NCBI RefSeq assembly: GCF_051846935.1
Contig: NZ_JBPYCS010000022.1
Coordinates: forward strand, 1 to 43,797
DNA length: 43,797 nt
Origin: JBPYCR01 sp051846935
GTDB taxonomy: Bacteria > Bacillota > Bacilli > Bacillales > Amphibacillaceae
Direction: 5' to 3'
Below the pieces are notes generated by a model. The model did no database searches and was not told where the DNA came from. It saw only the letters and a program-made list of their open reading frames with translations. The first letter of the stretch is position 1; the number at the start of each line of letters is the position of its first letter. The position numbers were made by a program, and so were the translations under genes. This document shows, one piece after another, positions 23,194 to 32,562 of this stretch.

Positions 23194-25536
23194 TCATTTT
23201 ATTTCTGCGATCGTAACTCCACTCCCACCTTCATTCATTGAACCAACTCGGTAGCTTGAGATATGTGGATGGTTTTCAATATTTTTCAAAACACCTTTAC
23301 GCAAAGCTCCTGTGCCTTTCCCATGGATAATCGTAACCTGATTGAAGCCCGATAATAATGCATTATCCAAATACTTTTCTAGTTCATGCATTGCTTCCTC
23401 ATAGCGTAGCCCTCTGACATCCAGCTGTGGTTTTATTAAGCTTTGACTTTTAATTGGTGTTGTTTGCTTCTCTACATAAGTAGTTTCTTTCTTCAAAGGC
23501 TTTAGGTGCTGTCTTTGTATTTTCAACTTCATCATTCCAACTTGAACAAAATATTCGTTTGAGCTAATTTTCTCAAGAATAGTTCCTTGCTGATTAAACG
23601 TTTTAACGAGCACCTCATCATTTTTTTGCAATTCCTTTAGTATCTCATCTTTGTGTTCCACATTGTTATCTGCTTGTCTATTCGATAGACGTGGCATCGA
23701 TGTGTCTAGTAATCTTTTGGCTTCTATCCATTCATGTTCTTTCATTGTACTGTTTGATTGCTTTAAACGCATTTCTTTAACGATTGTTTCTGCTTGTTCT
23801 CTCGCATTCGTTAATGCTTTTTCAGCCTTTTCCTCTGTCTTTTTATACAATGCTTCTCGCTGTTCATCAAATTGTTTCCATTTTTGTTCCAAGTCTGCTT
23901 TTAGCTTTTCGCTTTCTAACAACAAGTTGTGTGCATCTTCATATTCTTTTATTGCTTGTCGTTTTGATTGTTCTAATGCAGAAATCATACTCTCTACGCT
24001 TTTAGAATCTATACCTATATGATTTTTTGCTCGCTCGATTATCGACTGCTTCAGCCCAAGTCTTGTCGATATTTCAAATGCGTTGCTACGACCAGGGACA
24101 CCAATTAATAATCGATACGTCGGCTGTAACGACTCTACGTCAAACTCTACCGATGCATTAATAACTTTATCTCTATTGTACCCATAAGCCTTAAGCTCTG
24201 GATAATGGGTTGTTGCAATCACTCGAGCTCCCTTCTCCATTGCTTCATCTAAGATTGACATAGCTAGCGCTGCACCTTCTTGAGGGTCCGTGCCAGCTCC
24301 CAACTCATCAAATAAAACGAGCGATTGATCATTTACTTGATCCATAATCGAAACAATATTTGTCATATGGGATGAAAATGTACTTAAGTTTTGCTCAATG
24401 GATTGCTCATCTCCAATATCAGCAAAAACATGATCGAAGACAGATAGCTCACATCCATCAAGCGCCGGGATTTGCAAGCCTGACTGAGCCATTAACGTAC
24501 ATAAACCGACCATTTTTAATGTTACTGTTTTACCACCTGTATTCGGTCCAGTAATTACAATCGTATGAAACTCATTTCCTATTTCAATATCATTAGCGAC
24601 GACTTCACTATGTGGAATAAGTGGATGACGGGCTTGTTTCATTTTTATTATTCCGGCATCATTAATTTTTGGCATTGCTGCTTTCATCTTCTGTGCCAAT
24701 CTTGCTCGTGCAAAAATAAAATCCGCTTCTCCTAATACTTTTACATTTTCATAAAGTGTATCCTGTTGCTCTGCAATTTGTTCTGTTAATTTATATAATA
24801 TAGCCTGGATTTCCTGTTCTTCCTGAACGGAGACTGCTTGTAATTCGTTATTTAATTCGACGAGTGCATTTGGTTCCATAAATAAAGTTTGACCAGAAGA
24901 AGACTGATCGTGAACAATCCCACCAAATGAGCTACGATGTTCGTGTTTTACAGGCAAAACATACCGTTCATTACGAATTGTAATAATTGCGTCAGATAGT
25001 AATTTACTTTTCGTTCGGATGTAGCTGTTCAATTTCTCTCGGATGCGGGCTTCATACGTACGAATAGAACTCCGTATGCTTTGTAATTTCGGGGACGCTT
25101 GATCCAATACATTTGCTTGATCATCGATACATTTTTTAATTTGCTGTTCCAATTGTTGTAATGGATCAATCTGTTGGATGAGCTCCTTCAGTAAGGAAAT
25201 ATCCGCTTCTATTTTTTCAATAAATTGTTTTGTTTTACGTCCTCCATATATCGTGTTTGCAATTTCAAGACACTCATTTGGATTCAAAACCCCTCCTATG
25301 ACACTGCGCTTTAAGCTCGGTCGAATATCCGTAATTCCTCCGAAAGGAACGCTTAAATTTAAACGCAAAACCGTAACAGCTTCATCTGTTTCGTCTTGTA
25401 ATTTTTGAACAGCTTTTAAGCTTCGGTTCGGCGTTAAGCGAAGCGAGAGCTCTTTACCAACTGATGTAGCAGCTTCATTGGATAATTGCTCGGTTATTTT
25501 GTTAAATTCCAGAACACGGAGCATGCGTTCATTCAT
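23194..25536 (-). CDS. mutS2: MutS2, ATPase/endonuclease of the MutS family
   Basis: The 780-residue protein has the MutS2 layout: a helical lever and clamp, the ATPase with Walker A GPNTGGKT near 330 and LVLFDELGAGTDP and TTHYPELK further on, a long coiled coil (about 510-640), and a C-terminal Smr nuclease domain (LDVRGLRYEEAM and IIHGKGTGALRKGV). It lacks the mismatch-recognition domain of MutS. In B. subtilis it has been linked to recombination and to rescue of collided ribosomes. AAGGAG precedes the ATG by 10 nt. Confidence 0.95.
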   Translation of the reverse strand: MNERMLRVLEFNKITEQLSNEAATSVGKELSLRLTPNRSLKAVQKLQDETDEAVTVLRLNLSVPFGGITDIRPSLKRSVIGGVLNPNECLEIANTIYGGRKTKQFIEKIEADISLLKELIQQIDPLQQLEQQIKKCIDDQANVLDQASPKLQSIRSSIRTYEARIREKLNSYIRTKSKLLSDAIITIRNERYVLPVKHEHRSSFGGIVHDQSSSGQTLFMEPNALVELNNELQAVSVQEEQEIQAILYKLTEQIAEQQDTLYENVKVLGEADFIFARARLAQKMKAAMPKINDAGIIKMKQARHPLIPHSEVVANDIEIGNEFHTIVITGPNTGGKTVTLKMVGLCTLMAQSGLQIPALDGCELSVFDHVFADIGDEQSIEQNLSTFSSHMTNIVSIMDQVNDQSLVLFDELGAGTDPQEGAALAMSILDEAMEKGARVIATTHYPELKAYGYNRDKVINASVEFDVESLQPTYRLLIGVPGRSNAFEISTRLGLKQSIIERAKNHIGIDSKSVESMISALEQSKRQAIKEYEDAHNLLLESEKLKADLEQKWKQFDEQREALYKKTEEKAEKALTNAREQAETIVKEMRLKQSNSTMKEHEWIEAKRLLDTSMPRLSNRQADNNVEHKDEILKELQKNDEVLVKTFNQQGTILEKISSNEYFVQVGMMKLKIQRQHLKPLKKETTYVEKQTTPIKSQSLIKPQLDVRGLRYEEAMHELEKYLDNALLSGFNQVTIIHGKGTGALRKGVLKNIENHPHISSYRVGSMNEGGSGVTIAEIK

Positions 25537-25560
25537 TCCTGTATATCTCCTTTATATCGC

Positions 25561-27279
25561 TTATTTATGTCGATTTAAAAATTGTTGTAATTTATCTTTT
25601 TCCCACGTATTAATAACGGTTTCTTGCTTTACCCAGCCGCGCACCGCAGTTCGAATACCATACTCCATATGCGAGAACATATTATAACTATGTGCATCCG
25701 TATTTATTGCTAGAAGAGCGCCCATTTCTTGTGCAACCTTTGCCCAATGTGCAGATAAATCCAATCTGTTCGGATTCGCATTTATTTCTAGGACGGTTTC
25801 TGTTTCGATTGCCTTTTCAATAAGTAATTCCATATTTACTGCATAGTTATTCCGTCTCCCGATCAATCGCCCTGTTGGATGAGCAATCAAGTGTACATAC
25901 GGGTTTTCTAACGCAGTAAATAAACGATGCATAATTTGCTTTTCCGTTTGATTGAAGCTTGAATGTATCGCACCAATTACAAAATCCATTTCCTTTAAAA
26001 AGTCTGAAGTAAAATCTAATGAGCCGTCCGCTAAAATATCCATTTCAACACCTGCAAATATATGAATATCTGAATATTTTTCATTTAAGCGACTGATTTC
26101 TTCTCGTTGCTTGCGTAATCTCGTTTCATTTAAGCCGTTAGCTACTTTTAACGCTTTTGAATGGTCTGTTATCGCAATATACTCATATCCAATAGAACGT
26201 GCATAATTCACCATCTCTTGCACCGATTGTGCCCCATCACTCCACGTCGTATGCATATGTAGATCCCCACGTATATCTCTTTTATCAATATAATGAACAG
26301 GTGATTTAAATTGCTCTAACTCTCCTCTATTTTCTCGCAACTCAGGTGGGACATATTGCAAGCCAAAATGCTTAAAAAATGCACGTTCGGATTGAAATGT
26401 TAGTACTTCATTTGTACTTTCTTTCACAATTCCGTATTCATTGATTTTCTCTCCGCGTATTTTGGCTAATTGACGCATGCCGATATTATGTTCTTTGGAA
26501 CCTGTAAAATGATGCAATGTCGTTGCAAACTCTTCAATAGTAACGATCCTAAAATCAACAGAAATAGTATAAACATCTTCGATAACGACGGATACTTTTG
26601 TAGGCCCGTTTGCTATAATTTCCTTATTATTTTTAAATTCAAGTAATCTTTTCCGCACAGTATCCGGAGATTTCGTTGCAATAATAAAATCGATATCTTT
26701 AACCGTTTCTCGCATGCGTCTTAAGCTGCCTGCCAAAGAAAACGTATCTATTTCACTCACTGTTTTTAAATAAGCTTCTACTTTCTCTGCTGCTTGAAGC
26801 ATAATTCCAATTGGCAAACGTTCTGGTCGTTTATTATGCTCAGACAATGCTCGCAATATATTTTCGCTCGTTTTTTTACCGAATCCGTCCAATTTTTCCA
26901 CTTGGCCATTTTCACAAGCAGATTTCAAGCTTTCTCCATCAACAACGCCTAGCTCTTGATACAGCTTTGCTATTTTTTTGCCGCCGAGTCCCGGCAACTG
27001 AAGTAACGCTATTAATCCAGCTGGAATCTCCTTCTCCAAATTGCGCAATGTTTCTGACTCGTGATTTTGCAAATAATCTATAATAACCGTATTTGTTCCT
27101 TTTCCAACACCTTTGATCTTAGTGAAATCATCAATATCGGATAGAGAACGTTCATCGCGCTCCAAAGCTGCAGCAGCTTTTCGATATGCAGATATTTTAA
27201 ACGGATTTTCTCCTTTTAATTCGAGATAAACGGCTATCGTCTCAAGCAGCTTTATAACGTCTTTTTTATTTTTTTCCAA
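25561..27279 (-). CDS. polX: PolX, family-X DNA polymerase with PHP exonuclease domain
   Basis: The 572-residue protein has an N-terminal 8-kDa and helix-hairpin-helix part (DDFTKIKGVGKGT, LPGLGGKKIAKLY), a family-X palm with GSLRRMRETVKDIDF carrying the catalytic Asp pair, and a C-terminal PHP domain with DLHMHTTWSDG and later His/Asp motifs (ITDHSKA, GAIHSS, INTDAHS). The family fills gaps in base excision repair and has 3'-5' exonuclease activity from PHP. The start is TTG at 27279 with GGTGATGG upstream. It lies 25 bp ahead of mutS2. Confidence 0.95.
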   Translation of the reverse strand: MEKNKKDVIKLLETIAVYLELKGENPFKISAYRKAAAALERDERSLSDIDDFTKIKGVGKGTNTVIIDYLQNHESETLRNLEKEIPAGLIALLQLPGLGGKKIAKLYQELGVVDGESLKSACENGQVEKLDGFGKKTSENILRALSEHNKRPERLPIGIMLQAAEKVEAYLKTVSEIDTFSLAGSLRRMRETVKDIDFIIATKSPDTVRKRLLEFKNNKEIIANGPTKVSVVIEDVYTISVDFRIVTIEEFATTLHHFTGSKEHNIGMRQLAKIRGEKINEYGIVKESTNEVLTFQSERAFFKHFGLQYVPPELRENRGELEQFKSPVHYIDKRDIRGDLHMHTTWSDGAQSVQEMVNYARSIGYEYIAITDHSKALKVANGLNETRLRKQREEISRLNEKYSDIHIFAGVEMDILADGSLDFTSDFLKEMDFVIGAIHSSFNQTEKQIMHRLFTALENPYVHLIAHPTGRLIGRRNNYAVNMELLIEKAIETETVLEINANPNRLDLSAHWAKVAQEMGALLAINTDAHSYNMFSHMEYGIRTAVRGWVKQETVINTWEKDKLQQFLNRHK

Positions 27280-27340
27280 TTGACCATCACCCGCTTTTAT
27301 TCATACTTTCTTAAACGTAATACCCGTTTCATGAAAAGAA

Positions 27341-27399
27341 CTGATTCAATTATACGACATTGCATAAAGCAAACAAATGTGTATTCTTTCTTGAATCAG
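27341..27399 (-). terminator. Inverted repeat between the cvpA-like gene and polX
   Basis: CTGATTCAA (27341-27349) pairs with TTGAATCAG (27391-27399) with a 41-nt loop. The minus strand then reads TTCTTTTC. It could be a weak terminator or a processing site in this 198-bp gap, where I see no gene. Confidence 0.35.
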
Positions 27400-27477
27400 T
27401 CCTTAATTTATATATTTTCTATTTCATTTCCTATTTATAAGGGAAATGTTAATTTCCTTGGATAAAAATTCATCCTG

Positions 27478-28032
27478 TTAAAATGGTAATAGTCCAAGTA
27501 AATCAGTAAACCATAACGATTTCATTTTTTCAGATAAAAAAGGTGTGTGCTTGATCATAAATAAAGCGATCGATGAATCTTGTATCTTGTCTTGAATTAC
27601 CAATACAGGGGTTAAAGCAAATATATATAGTAAAATAAACAAATATAAATACATTTCTAAAAATCCGAAGACGGCCCCGCCAATTTTATTTAACGAGCTT
27701 ATTATTGGAATGTACGATACAAAATCAAGCATTGAAGCAACAATCTGTAAAACTATTTTTGCAGCAAAAAATAGGATAATAAAGGAAACGGCATTATAAA
27801 AAGCGGTTTCCAGCGGTAAAGAATCCAAAAATAATGCCCACGTCCCGTCACCGGTCAAGTCTGGATATGGGATCCACAAAGCAATTTTCGGTGCAAGCTT
27901 TTTATAATAAATAACAGCCACAATAAAAGAACCAATAAAACCGAATAAATGAAAAACCTGTAGAACAAAGCCTCTTTTTAAGCCAATAAGAAAACCTAAT
28001 AGTAATAAAACGAGTAATATGAAATTCACCAT
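27478..28032 (-). CDS. yshB: CvpA-family membrane protein (YshB-like)
   Basis: The 184-residue protein has four hydrophobic spans (about 3-20, 26-45, 78-100 and 115-145), with the CvpA signature LLGFLIGLKRGFV at the start. CvpA proteins are inner-membrane proteins of poorly defined role, linked in E. coli to colicin V export. It follows zapA by 7 bp with a GAGGA site overlapping the zapA end, so the two are coupled. Confidence 0.87.
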   Translation of the reverse strand: MVNFILLVLLLLGFLIGLKRGFVLQVFHLFGFIGSFIVAVIYYKKLAPKIALWIPYPDLTGDGTWALFLDSLPLETAFYNAVSFIILFFAAKIVLQIVASMLDFVSYIPIISSLNKIGGAVFGFLEMYLYLFILLYIFALTPVLVIQDKIQDSSIALFMIKHTPFLSEKMKSLWFTDLLGLLPF

Positions 28033-28039
28033 GTTCCGT

Positions 28040-28300
28040 TTATCCTCTTTCCTCTTCTATTAAACTTAATAATGTTTCATACTCTTCTTTTAATTTTATG
28101 TAATCATTCATTGTATTGACAGCAGTAAGTACAGCCAATCGTGTTGTATCTAAATATACATTAGACTTCTGGATCTCATGCATCTTTTCATCAACAAGAC
28201 GGGCAATTTGTTGTACATGGTTCGGTGACTCTGTCCCAACGATCGTATACATTTTTTTATGTATTTCTACGGTAATGCGGGTTTTTTCTTGATCAGTCAC
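28040..28300 (-). CDS. zapA: ZapA, FtsZ-ring stabiliser
   Basis: The 86-residue protein matches ZapA: ITVEIHKKMYTIVGTES at the N-terminus, then VDEKMHEIQKSNVYLDTTRLAVLTAVNTMNDY split over two helices, and a C-terminal coiled coil. It crosslinks FtsZ filaments at midcell. The start is GTG at 28300, six nt after GGAGGA; an ATG at 28330 would put that ribosome site inside the coding region. B. subtilis ZapA has 85 residues. Confidence 0.92.
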   Translation of the reverse strand: MTDQEKTRITVEIHKKMYTIVGTESPNHVQQIARLVDEKMHEIQKSNVYLDTTRLAVLTAVNTMNDYIKLKEEYETLLSLIEEERG

Positions 28301-28333
28301 ACCATTTCCTCCTATAAAAAAATAGTACACTTT

Positions 28334-28339
28334 ATCTTA
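28334..28339 (-). promoter_or_regulatory. Predicted zapA promoter (-10)
   Basis: The minus strand reads CATGT then TAAGAT, an extended -10. The decayed element end at 28381 lies 42 bp upstream of its first base, near the 40 bp seen with intact elements. Confidence 0.45.
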
Positions 28340-28380
28340 ACATGAAAGCTAGCTTTTAGGAAACCGTTGTAAAACGGGGC

Positions 28381-28686
28381 GATTGAGTCACGTATTTGTA
28401 GGTGGATAGTTCAATTTTTGAAAAACACCCTTTTTGTATCAATTATTCTGTTTTTTCCTACACTGTTGCTACCGTCTTGACTTATACTTCGCTTTCCATG
28501 GGCAACACCTCAATTTAATAAGCTTCGAGAACTTCTTAAATTTGCTGTTCCATTCGTAAACAGGAGCAATAAAACGCGAAAGAAAGTAAATTACAAAAAA
28601 TAGTTAAGAAAAGCTCATATCGTCTTATCACAACCATTTTTCGCAATTAGTATAGAGTGAATGAGCGAACAAACATTGCTCAAATA
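28381..28686 (-). mobile_element. Decayed MITE copy C' facing zapA
   Basis: The end GATTGAGTCACGTATTTGTA is well preserved at 28381-28400, and the next 75 bp align loosely with copies A and D. The interior carries CGCTTTCCATGGGCAACACC (about 28493), the same variant core as copy B'. The other end is uncertain: ACAAACATTGCTCAAATA near 28669-28686 is the best candidate. No target duplication can be seen. Confidence 0.55.
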
Positions 28687-28727
28687 TATTATGACATATT
28701 AACCGCTTATTTTATAGGTTCAAGTGA

Positions 28728-29039
28728 ATCATATATGTATGAGTAAAATGTTTGAGGGGGAACAGATGCACGAATCTAACTAGATAATATGTGATCAATT
28801 TTATTTCGAACGAAATACACATGAATAACACCGTTGATTTTCACTGCAGGTGGATGCTTTCCGCGGGCACGGCTCCAGCCTCCTCGGAAGAAAACCACTT
28901 CCTGCGGGGACTTCAGACGCGTGCTATTCCCACTCTACTGCGGTCGGTAGGAATCAATACTAAAATTAACGAATACAAAGAGAGGTTTTTTAACTTCTTA
29001 AAATAACACCCACAAATACGTGACTCAATCATCGTATAT
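28728..29039 (+). mobile_element. MITE-like element, copy C, upstream of rnhC
   Basis: The element is 28737-29030 (294 bp) with the same ends as copy B. The flanking 9-mers ATCATATAT (28728-28736) and ATCGTATAT (29031-29039) match at 8 of 9. The core is about 30 bp longer than in A and D and includes CTTCCTGCGGGGACTTCAGA, which resembles the fuller palindromic repeats found elsewhere. The GATTGAGTC end faces rnhC. A 71-codon reading frame inside it is chance. Confidence 0.9.
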
Positions 29040-29046
29040 CAAGCTG

Positions 29047-29075
29047 TTTATTTTTATTCTTTCTTTTGCTATAGT
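29047..29075 (+). promoter_or_regulatory. rnhC promoter
   Basis: TGC precedes TATAGT (29070-29075), an extended -10; the -35 position (29047-29052) is TTTATT. The first -10 base is exactly 40 bp from the end of copy C (29030). Confidence 0.65.
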
Positions 29076-29106
29076 TTACAATAAGAAAGAAATGAGGAGA
29101 AAATAC

Positions 29107-30039
29107 ATGCCGCAAAACGTATATCATTGCTCTAATGAAACAATTAAAAAGATGGAACAAGCGTACAATCACACGCTCGTATCATCACCCCCTGGAGCGG
29201 TATTTCGAGCGAAAACGGACGATGCTGTTATTACTGCTTATAAATCAGGGAAAGTTATGTTCCAAGGCCATGCTGCACAAAAAGAAGCAGCAAAATGGAA
29301 CGGTATAGCACAAATTGGGGAGACAAAGTCAGCTAACCAGCCGAACGAAGACGAGCAGACATCCAACCTTGCTGAAAAAAATCATATCGGTTCAGATGAA
29401 TCAGGTACAGGCGACTATTTTGGACCAATAACAGTTGCGGCAGTATATATAGAGCAAAAACAAATACAGCAATTAAAACAGATGGGCATTCAAGACTCTA
29501 AAAAAATAACAGATAGGAATGTGCTAGAGCTCGCTAAAGCAATTGCAACTAAGGGTATCCCGTATTCGCTTTTAATTATGCACAACAAAAAGTATAATTC
29601 ATTACAAAAGGCTGGTTGGTCACAAGGGAAAATGAAGGCTATGTTACACCATCACGCAATTCAACTCTTACTCAAAAAGATTGAAAGTGCACCGTATGAA
29701 GGGATTGTTATCGATCAATTCTGTACGCCGATTGTGTATAAAAATTATTTGGCTTCTGAAAACGAAAAGCTGTTAAACCATACACTTTTCAAAACGAAGG
29801 CGGAAAGTTATTCGATCGCTGTAGCTGCTGCATCCGTTATAGCACGAGCAAGCTTTTTAAAAGAAATGGACAAGCTATCTAATCAATTAGGCTTCCCTTT
29901 GTTAAAAGGTGCTGGGAACAAAGTTGATCAATTAGCTGCAAAAATAATTCGCTTAAAAGGCGAAGAAGTTTTATACGAATATGCAAAGGTTCATTTTGCA
30001 AACACGAATAAAGCGATGCAATATAGTAATAATTGGTAA
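29107..30039 (+). CDS. rnhC: Ribonuclease HIII
   Basis: The 310-residue enzyme cleaves RNA in RNA-DNA hybrids. The N-terminal TBP-like substrate-binding domain (about 1-80) is followed by the RNase H core with HIGSDESGTGDYFGP, whose Asp97 and Glu98 are catalytic. IQDSKKITD and the C-terminal ASVIARASFL complete the family pattern. The ATG at 29107 has GAGGAG just upstream; an in-frame ATG at 29020 lies inside the mobile element and can be dismissed. B. subtilis RnhC has 313 residues. Confidence 0.95.
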   Translation: MPQNVYHCSNETIKKMEQAYNHTLVSSPPGAVFRAKTDDAVITAYKSGKVMFQGHAAQKEAAKWNGIAQIGETKSANQPNEDEQTSNLAEKNHIGSDESGTGDYFGPITVAAVYIEQKQIQQLKQMGIQDSKKITDRNVLELAKAIATKGIPYSLLIMHNKKYNSLQKAGWSQGKMKAMLHHHAIQLLLKKIESAPYEGIVIDQFCTPIVYKNYLASENEKLLNHTLFKTKAESYSIAVAAASVIARASFLKEMDKLSNQLGFPLLKGAGNKVDQLAAKIIRLKGEEVLYEYAKVHFANTNKAMQYSNNW

Positions 30040-30069
30040 AACAGCCAACTTCTTAAAATATCATCAATA

Positions 30070-30106
30070 AAAAACCATCCCACATACGAAAGTGGAATGG
30101 TTTTTT
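30070..30106 (+). terminator. Bidirectional terminator between rnhC and pheT
   Basis: AAAACCATCCCAC pairs with GTGGAATGGTTTT with one mismatch; T-runs follow on both strands. The genes converge on it. Confidence 0.88.
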
Positions 30107-30117
30107 ATTCTCCTCAT

Positions 30118-32547
30118 TTACATACGTAGTTTCGCATTAAATGATTCACAAACTTGTTGAACAACCTCTGTAAATGAAGCTTCAACTTCCTTATCTTTTA
30201 ACGTTTTATCCGGATGCTGATAATGGAGGCTGTATGCAATTGATTTTTTATCTTCCGCAACATTCTCTCCAGTATAAACATCAAATATATCAACTTTTTT
30301 AACTAAAGGCGCACCAACTTCTTCTATTTTCTTTTGCACGTCTGAAGCAACGATATCTTTATCGACAATAAAGGCCGCATCACGCATAACAGATGGATAT
30401 CTAGGAATGGCAGAATACTTCGGAGTATCATCTGTTAGATTCATAATGCTTTCTAAGTTTAAGTCAAAAACATATGTTTCTTTTAAATCAAGACTTTTTG
30501 CTAATGCCGGATGAATTTGACCTACAAAACCGATTCTCCTATCATTCGCATCTGTAAGAACTGCACACCTACCTGGATGCATATCTTGTACCTTATCTTG
30601 TTTCCACTGGATTGGAATGTTTAAAAATCGCATTAAACCTTCAATAATCCCTTTAACGACAAAAAAGTCAACCTGCTTATGCTCTTGTTGCCATTTATGT
30701 GCGACCCAATTACCTGTCAAAGCTCCTGCCAGTCGCTTCACTTCATTTGGTTGTTTCGTCAATTGCTCTTCATTTGTAATAAAAACAGACCCAATTTCAT
30801 AGTACGCGATATCCTGCTGCGCGCGCGCTTGGTTGTATGCCACAGTTTGTAATAGTTCTGGCAAAATGCTTAACCGTAAGTATTGGTGATCTTCCGTCAT
30901 CGGCATTGCTAATCCAATCGGTACTGGAGATAATTGTTTAATTTCCGGACTTATTAACTTTTGAACGGACGATTCATTCGTTAAAGAATACGTAATCGTT
31001 TCGATCAATCCAGCGCTCTGTAAATAACCTTTTATTTTGCGTTTTAACTTTTGTGGCTTACTCAACCCACCTGGCTGTGAAGAATTAGCTGGCAACGTAA
31101 AAGGCAATCGATCATACCCATAAATTCTGGCTACCTCTTCCAGCATGTCTTCAAATATCGTAATGTCCCCGCGTCGTGTTGGTATTGATAAAGTAAACGT
31201 GTCCCCATCTCGATCAAATGAAAAACGAAGCTTCGTTAAAATTTCTTCAACTTCCTCGTTACTAATATTTGTTCCTAGCCGTTTGTTTACAGTCGTCCGA
31301 TCCATAACGATCGTCTTTTCGTTTCGATCTAAAGCATCGAATTCTGCTGTACCAGCCAACACAGTCCCATTTGCATACTTTTGCAGCAGTTGACATGCTC
31401 GAATACCGGCTTGCTTTACTCGATTCGGATCTACACCTTTTTCAAATCGAGTACTTGCTTCACTTCGTAAACCAGTATGCTGAACAGTTTTGCGTACTGA
31501 AGCAGAGTCAAAATAAGCTGCCTCTAATAATATCGTACGTGTATCTTCATGCACTTCTGTATCTGCCCCACCCATAACACCAGCTAGAGCTACTGGTGTT
31601 TCACCGTCAGTTATAACTAAATGCTCATTGGAAAGCGTACGTACTTGATTGTCTAAAGTTGTAATGTTTTCACCAGAACGGGCACGACGTACGTGTATTT
31701 GCTTTGAGTTAAGTCGATCATAATCAAATGCATGCAAAGGCTGACCATACTCCAAAAGTACATAGTTCGTAATATCTACGACGTTGTTTATCGGACGAAT
31801 TCCTGCAGCTATTAAATAGTTGCGCATCCACAAAGGTGCTTGTTTAATTTCTATATCCTTAATAATAAAGGCACCATAATACGGAGTTAGCTCCTTATCC
31901 TCTACTGAAACTGTTACATAGTTTGTACTTGCTTCATCGGCTGTTTCAACTGTTTCATCTGGTAGGTGAATGGATGTACCTAAAATAGCCGATACATCAT
32001 AAGCTACCCCAAGCATACTAAGCGCATCCGCTCGGTTCGGTGTTAAGTCAAACTCAAGCACTGTATCATCTAAGTTTAATATAGACGTCGCGTCTTCACC
32101 TATCGAAACATCATTTGATAAAACAATAATTCCTTCCGCCATATCTGTCGGTATATATCTTTCTTCTACACCTAGTTCTTTTAATGAACAGATCATGCCG
32201 TTCGATTCGATACCACGAAGCTTAACTTTTTTTATTTTGAAATTCCTAGGCAGTATCGCACCTGGCTTTGCTACTACAACCTTTTGTCCTTGTGCGACGT
32301 TCGGTGCTCCACATATAATTTGTAGTTTTTCTGTTCCGACATCAACGTGGCAAACATTTAAACGATCCGCATTCGGATGTTGCTCACACGATTCAACATA
32401 CCCAATTACAACATTTTCACTCGGTGGTGCAATCGGATGGATACCGTCTACCTCTATCCCAGACTTCGTAATTAACTCAGCAAGTTTTTCCGGGCTTAAA
32501 TCATTAAAGTCAACATAATTTTTCAACCAATTCAGTGATACTAACAC
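30118..32547 (-). CDS. pheT: Phenylalanyl-tRNA synthetase, beta subunit
   Basis: The 809-residue subunit includes an N-terminal tRNA-binding (EMAP-like) domain with HPNADRLNVCHVD and ICGAPNV, the B3/B4 editing domain (about 210-380), B5 and the catalytic-like module, and a C-terminal anticodon-binding FDX-ACB domain ending in YTGENVAEDKKSIAYSL and FNAKLRM. With PheS it forms the heterotetramer that charges tRNA-Phe. The start is GTG at 32547 with AGGAGG upstream, 15 bp after pheS. Confidence 0.97.
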   Translation of the reverse strand: MLVSLNWLKNYVDFNDLSPEKLAELITKSGIEVDGIHPIAPPSENVVIGYVESCEQHPNADRLNVCHVDVGTEKLQIICGAPNVAQGQKVVVAKPGAILPRNFKIKKVKLRGIESNGMICSLKELGVEERYIPTDMAEGIIVLSNDVSIGEDATSILNLDDTVLEFDLTPNRADALSMLGVAYDVSAILGTSIHLPDETVETADEASTNYVTVSVEDKELTPYYGAFIIKDIEIKQAPLWMRNYLIAAGIRPINNVVDITNYVLLEYGQPLHAFDYDRLNSKQIHVRRARSGENITTLDNQVRTLSNEHLVITDGETPVALAGVMGGADTEVHEDTRTILLEAAYFDSASVRKTVQHTGLRSEASTRFEKGVDPNRVKQAGIRACQLLQKYANGTVLAGTAEFDALDRNEKTIVMDRTTVNKRLGTNISNEEVEEILTKLRFSFDRDGDTFTLSIPTRRGDITIFEDMLEEVARIYGYDRLPFTLPANSSQPGGLSKPQKLKRKIKGYLQSAGLIETITYSLTNESSVQKLISPEIKQLSPVPIGLAMPMTEDHQYLRLSILPELLQTVAYNQARAQQDIAYYEIGSVFITNEEQLTKQPNEVKRLAGALTGNWVAHKWQQEHKQVDFFVVKGIIEGLMRFLNIPIQWKQDKVQDMHPGRCAVLTDANDRRIGFVGQIHPALAKSLDLKETYVFDLNLESIMNLTDDTPKYSAIPRYPSVMRDAAFIVDKDIVASDVQKKIEEVGAPLVKKVDIFDVYTGENVAEDKKSIAYSLHYQHPDKTLKDKEVEASFTEVVQQVCESFNAKLRM

Positions 32548-32562
32548 GGTCTTTGACCTCCT

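Noticed and set aside
28791..29006. A 71-codon reading frame inside element copy C.
   Set aside because: It has no ribosome site, is absent from the other copies and reads through the palindromic core.
28381..29030. A 650-bp unit bounded by perfect 19-bp inverted repeats (ACAAATACGTGACTCAATC and its complement), which could be a composite transposon.
   Set aside because: The 9-bp duplication fits 28737-29030 alone (8 of 9), and the 9-mers outside 28381 and 29030 do not match. Two separate elements explain it better.
29020..29106. An N-terminal extension of rnhC starting inside the mobile element.
   Set aside because: The ATG at 29107 has a good ribosome site, and the promoter and target duplication lie within the extension.
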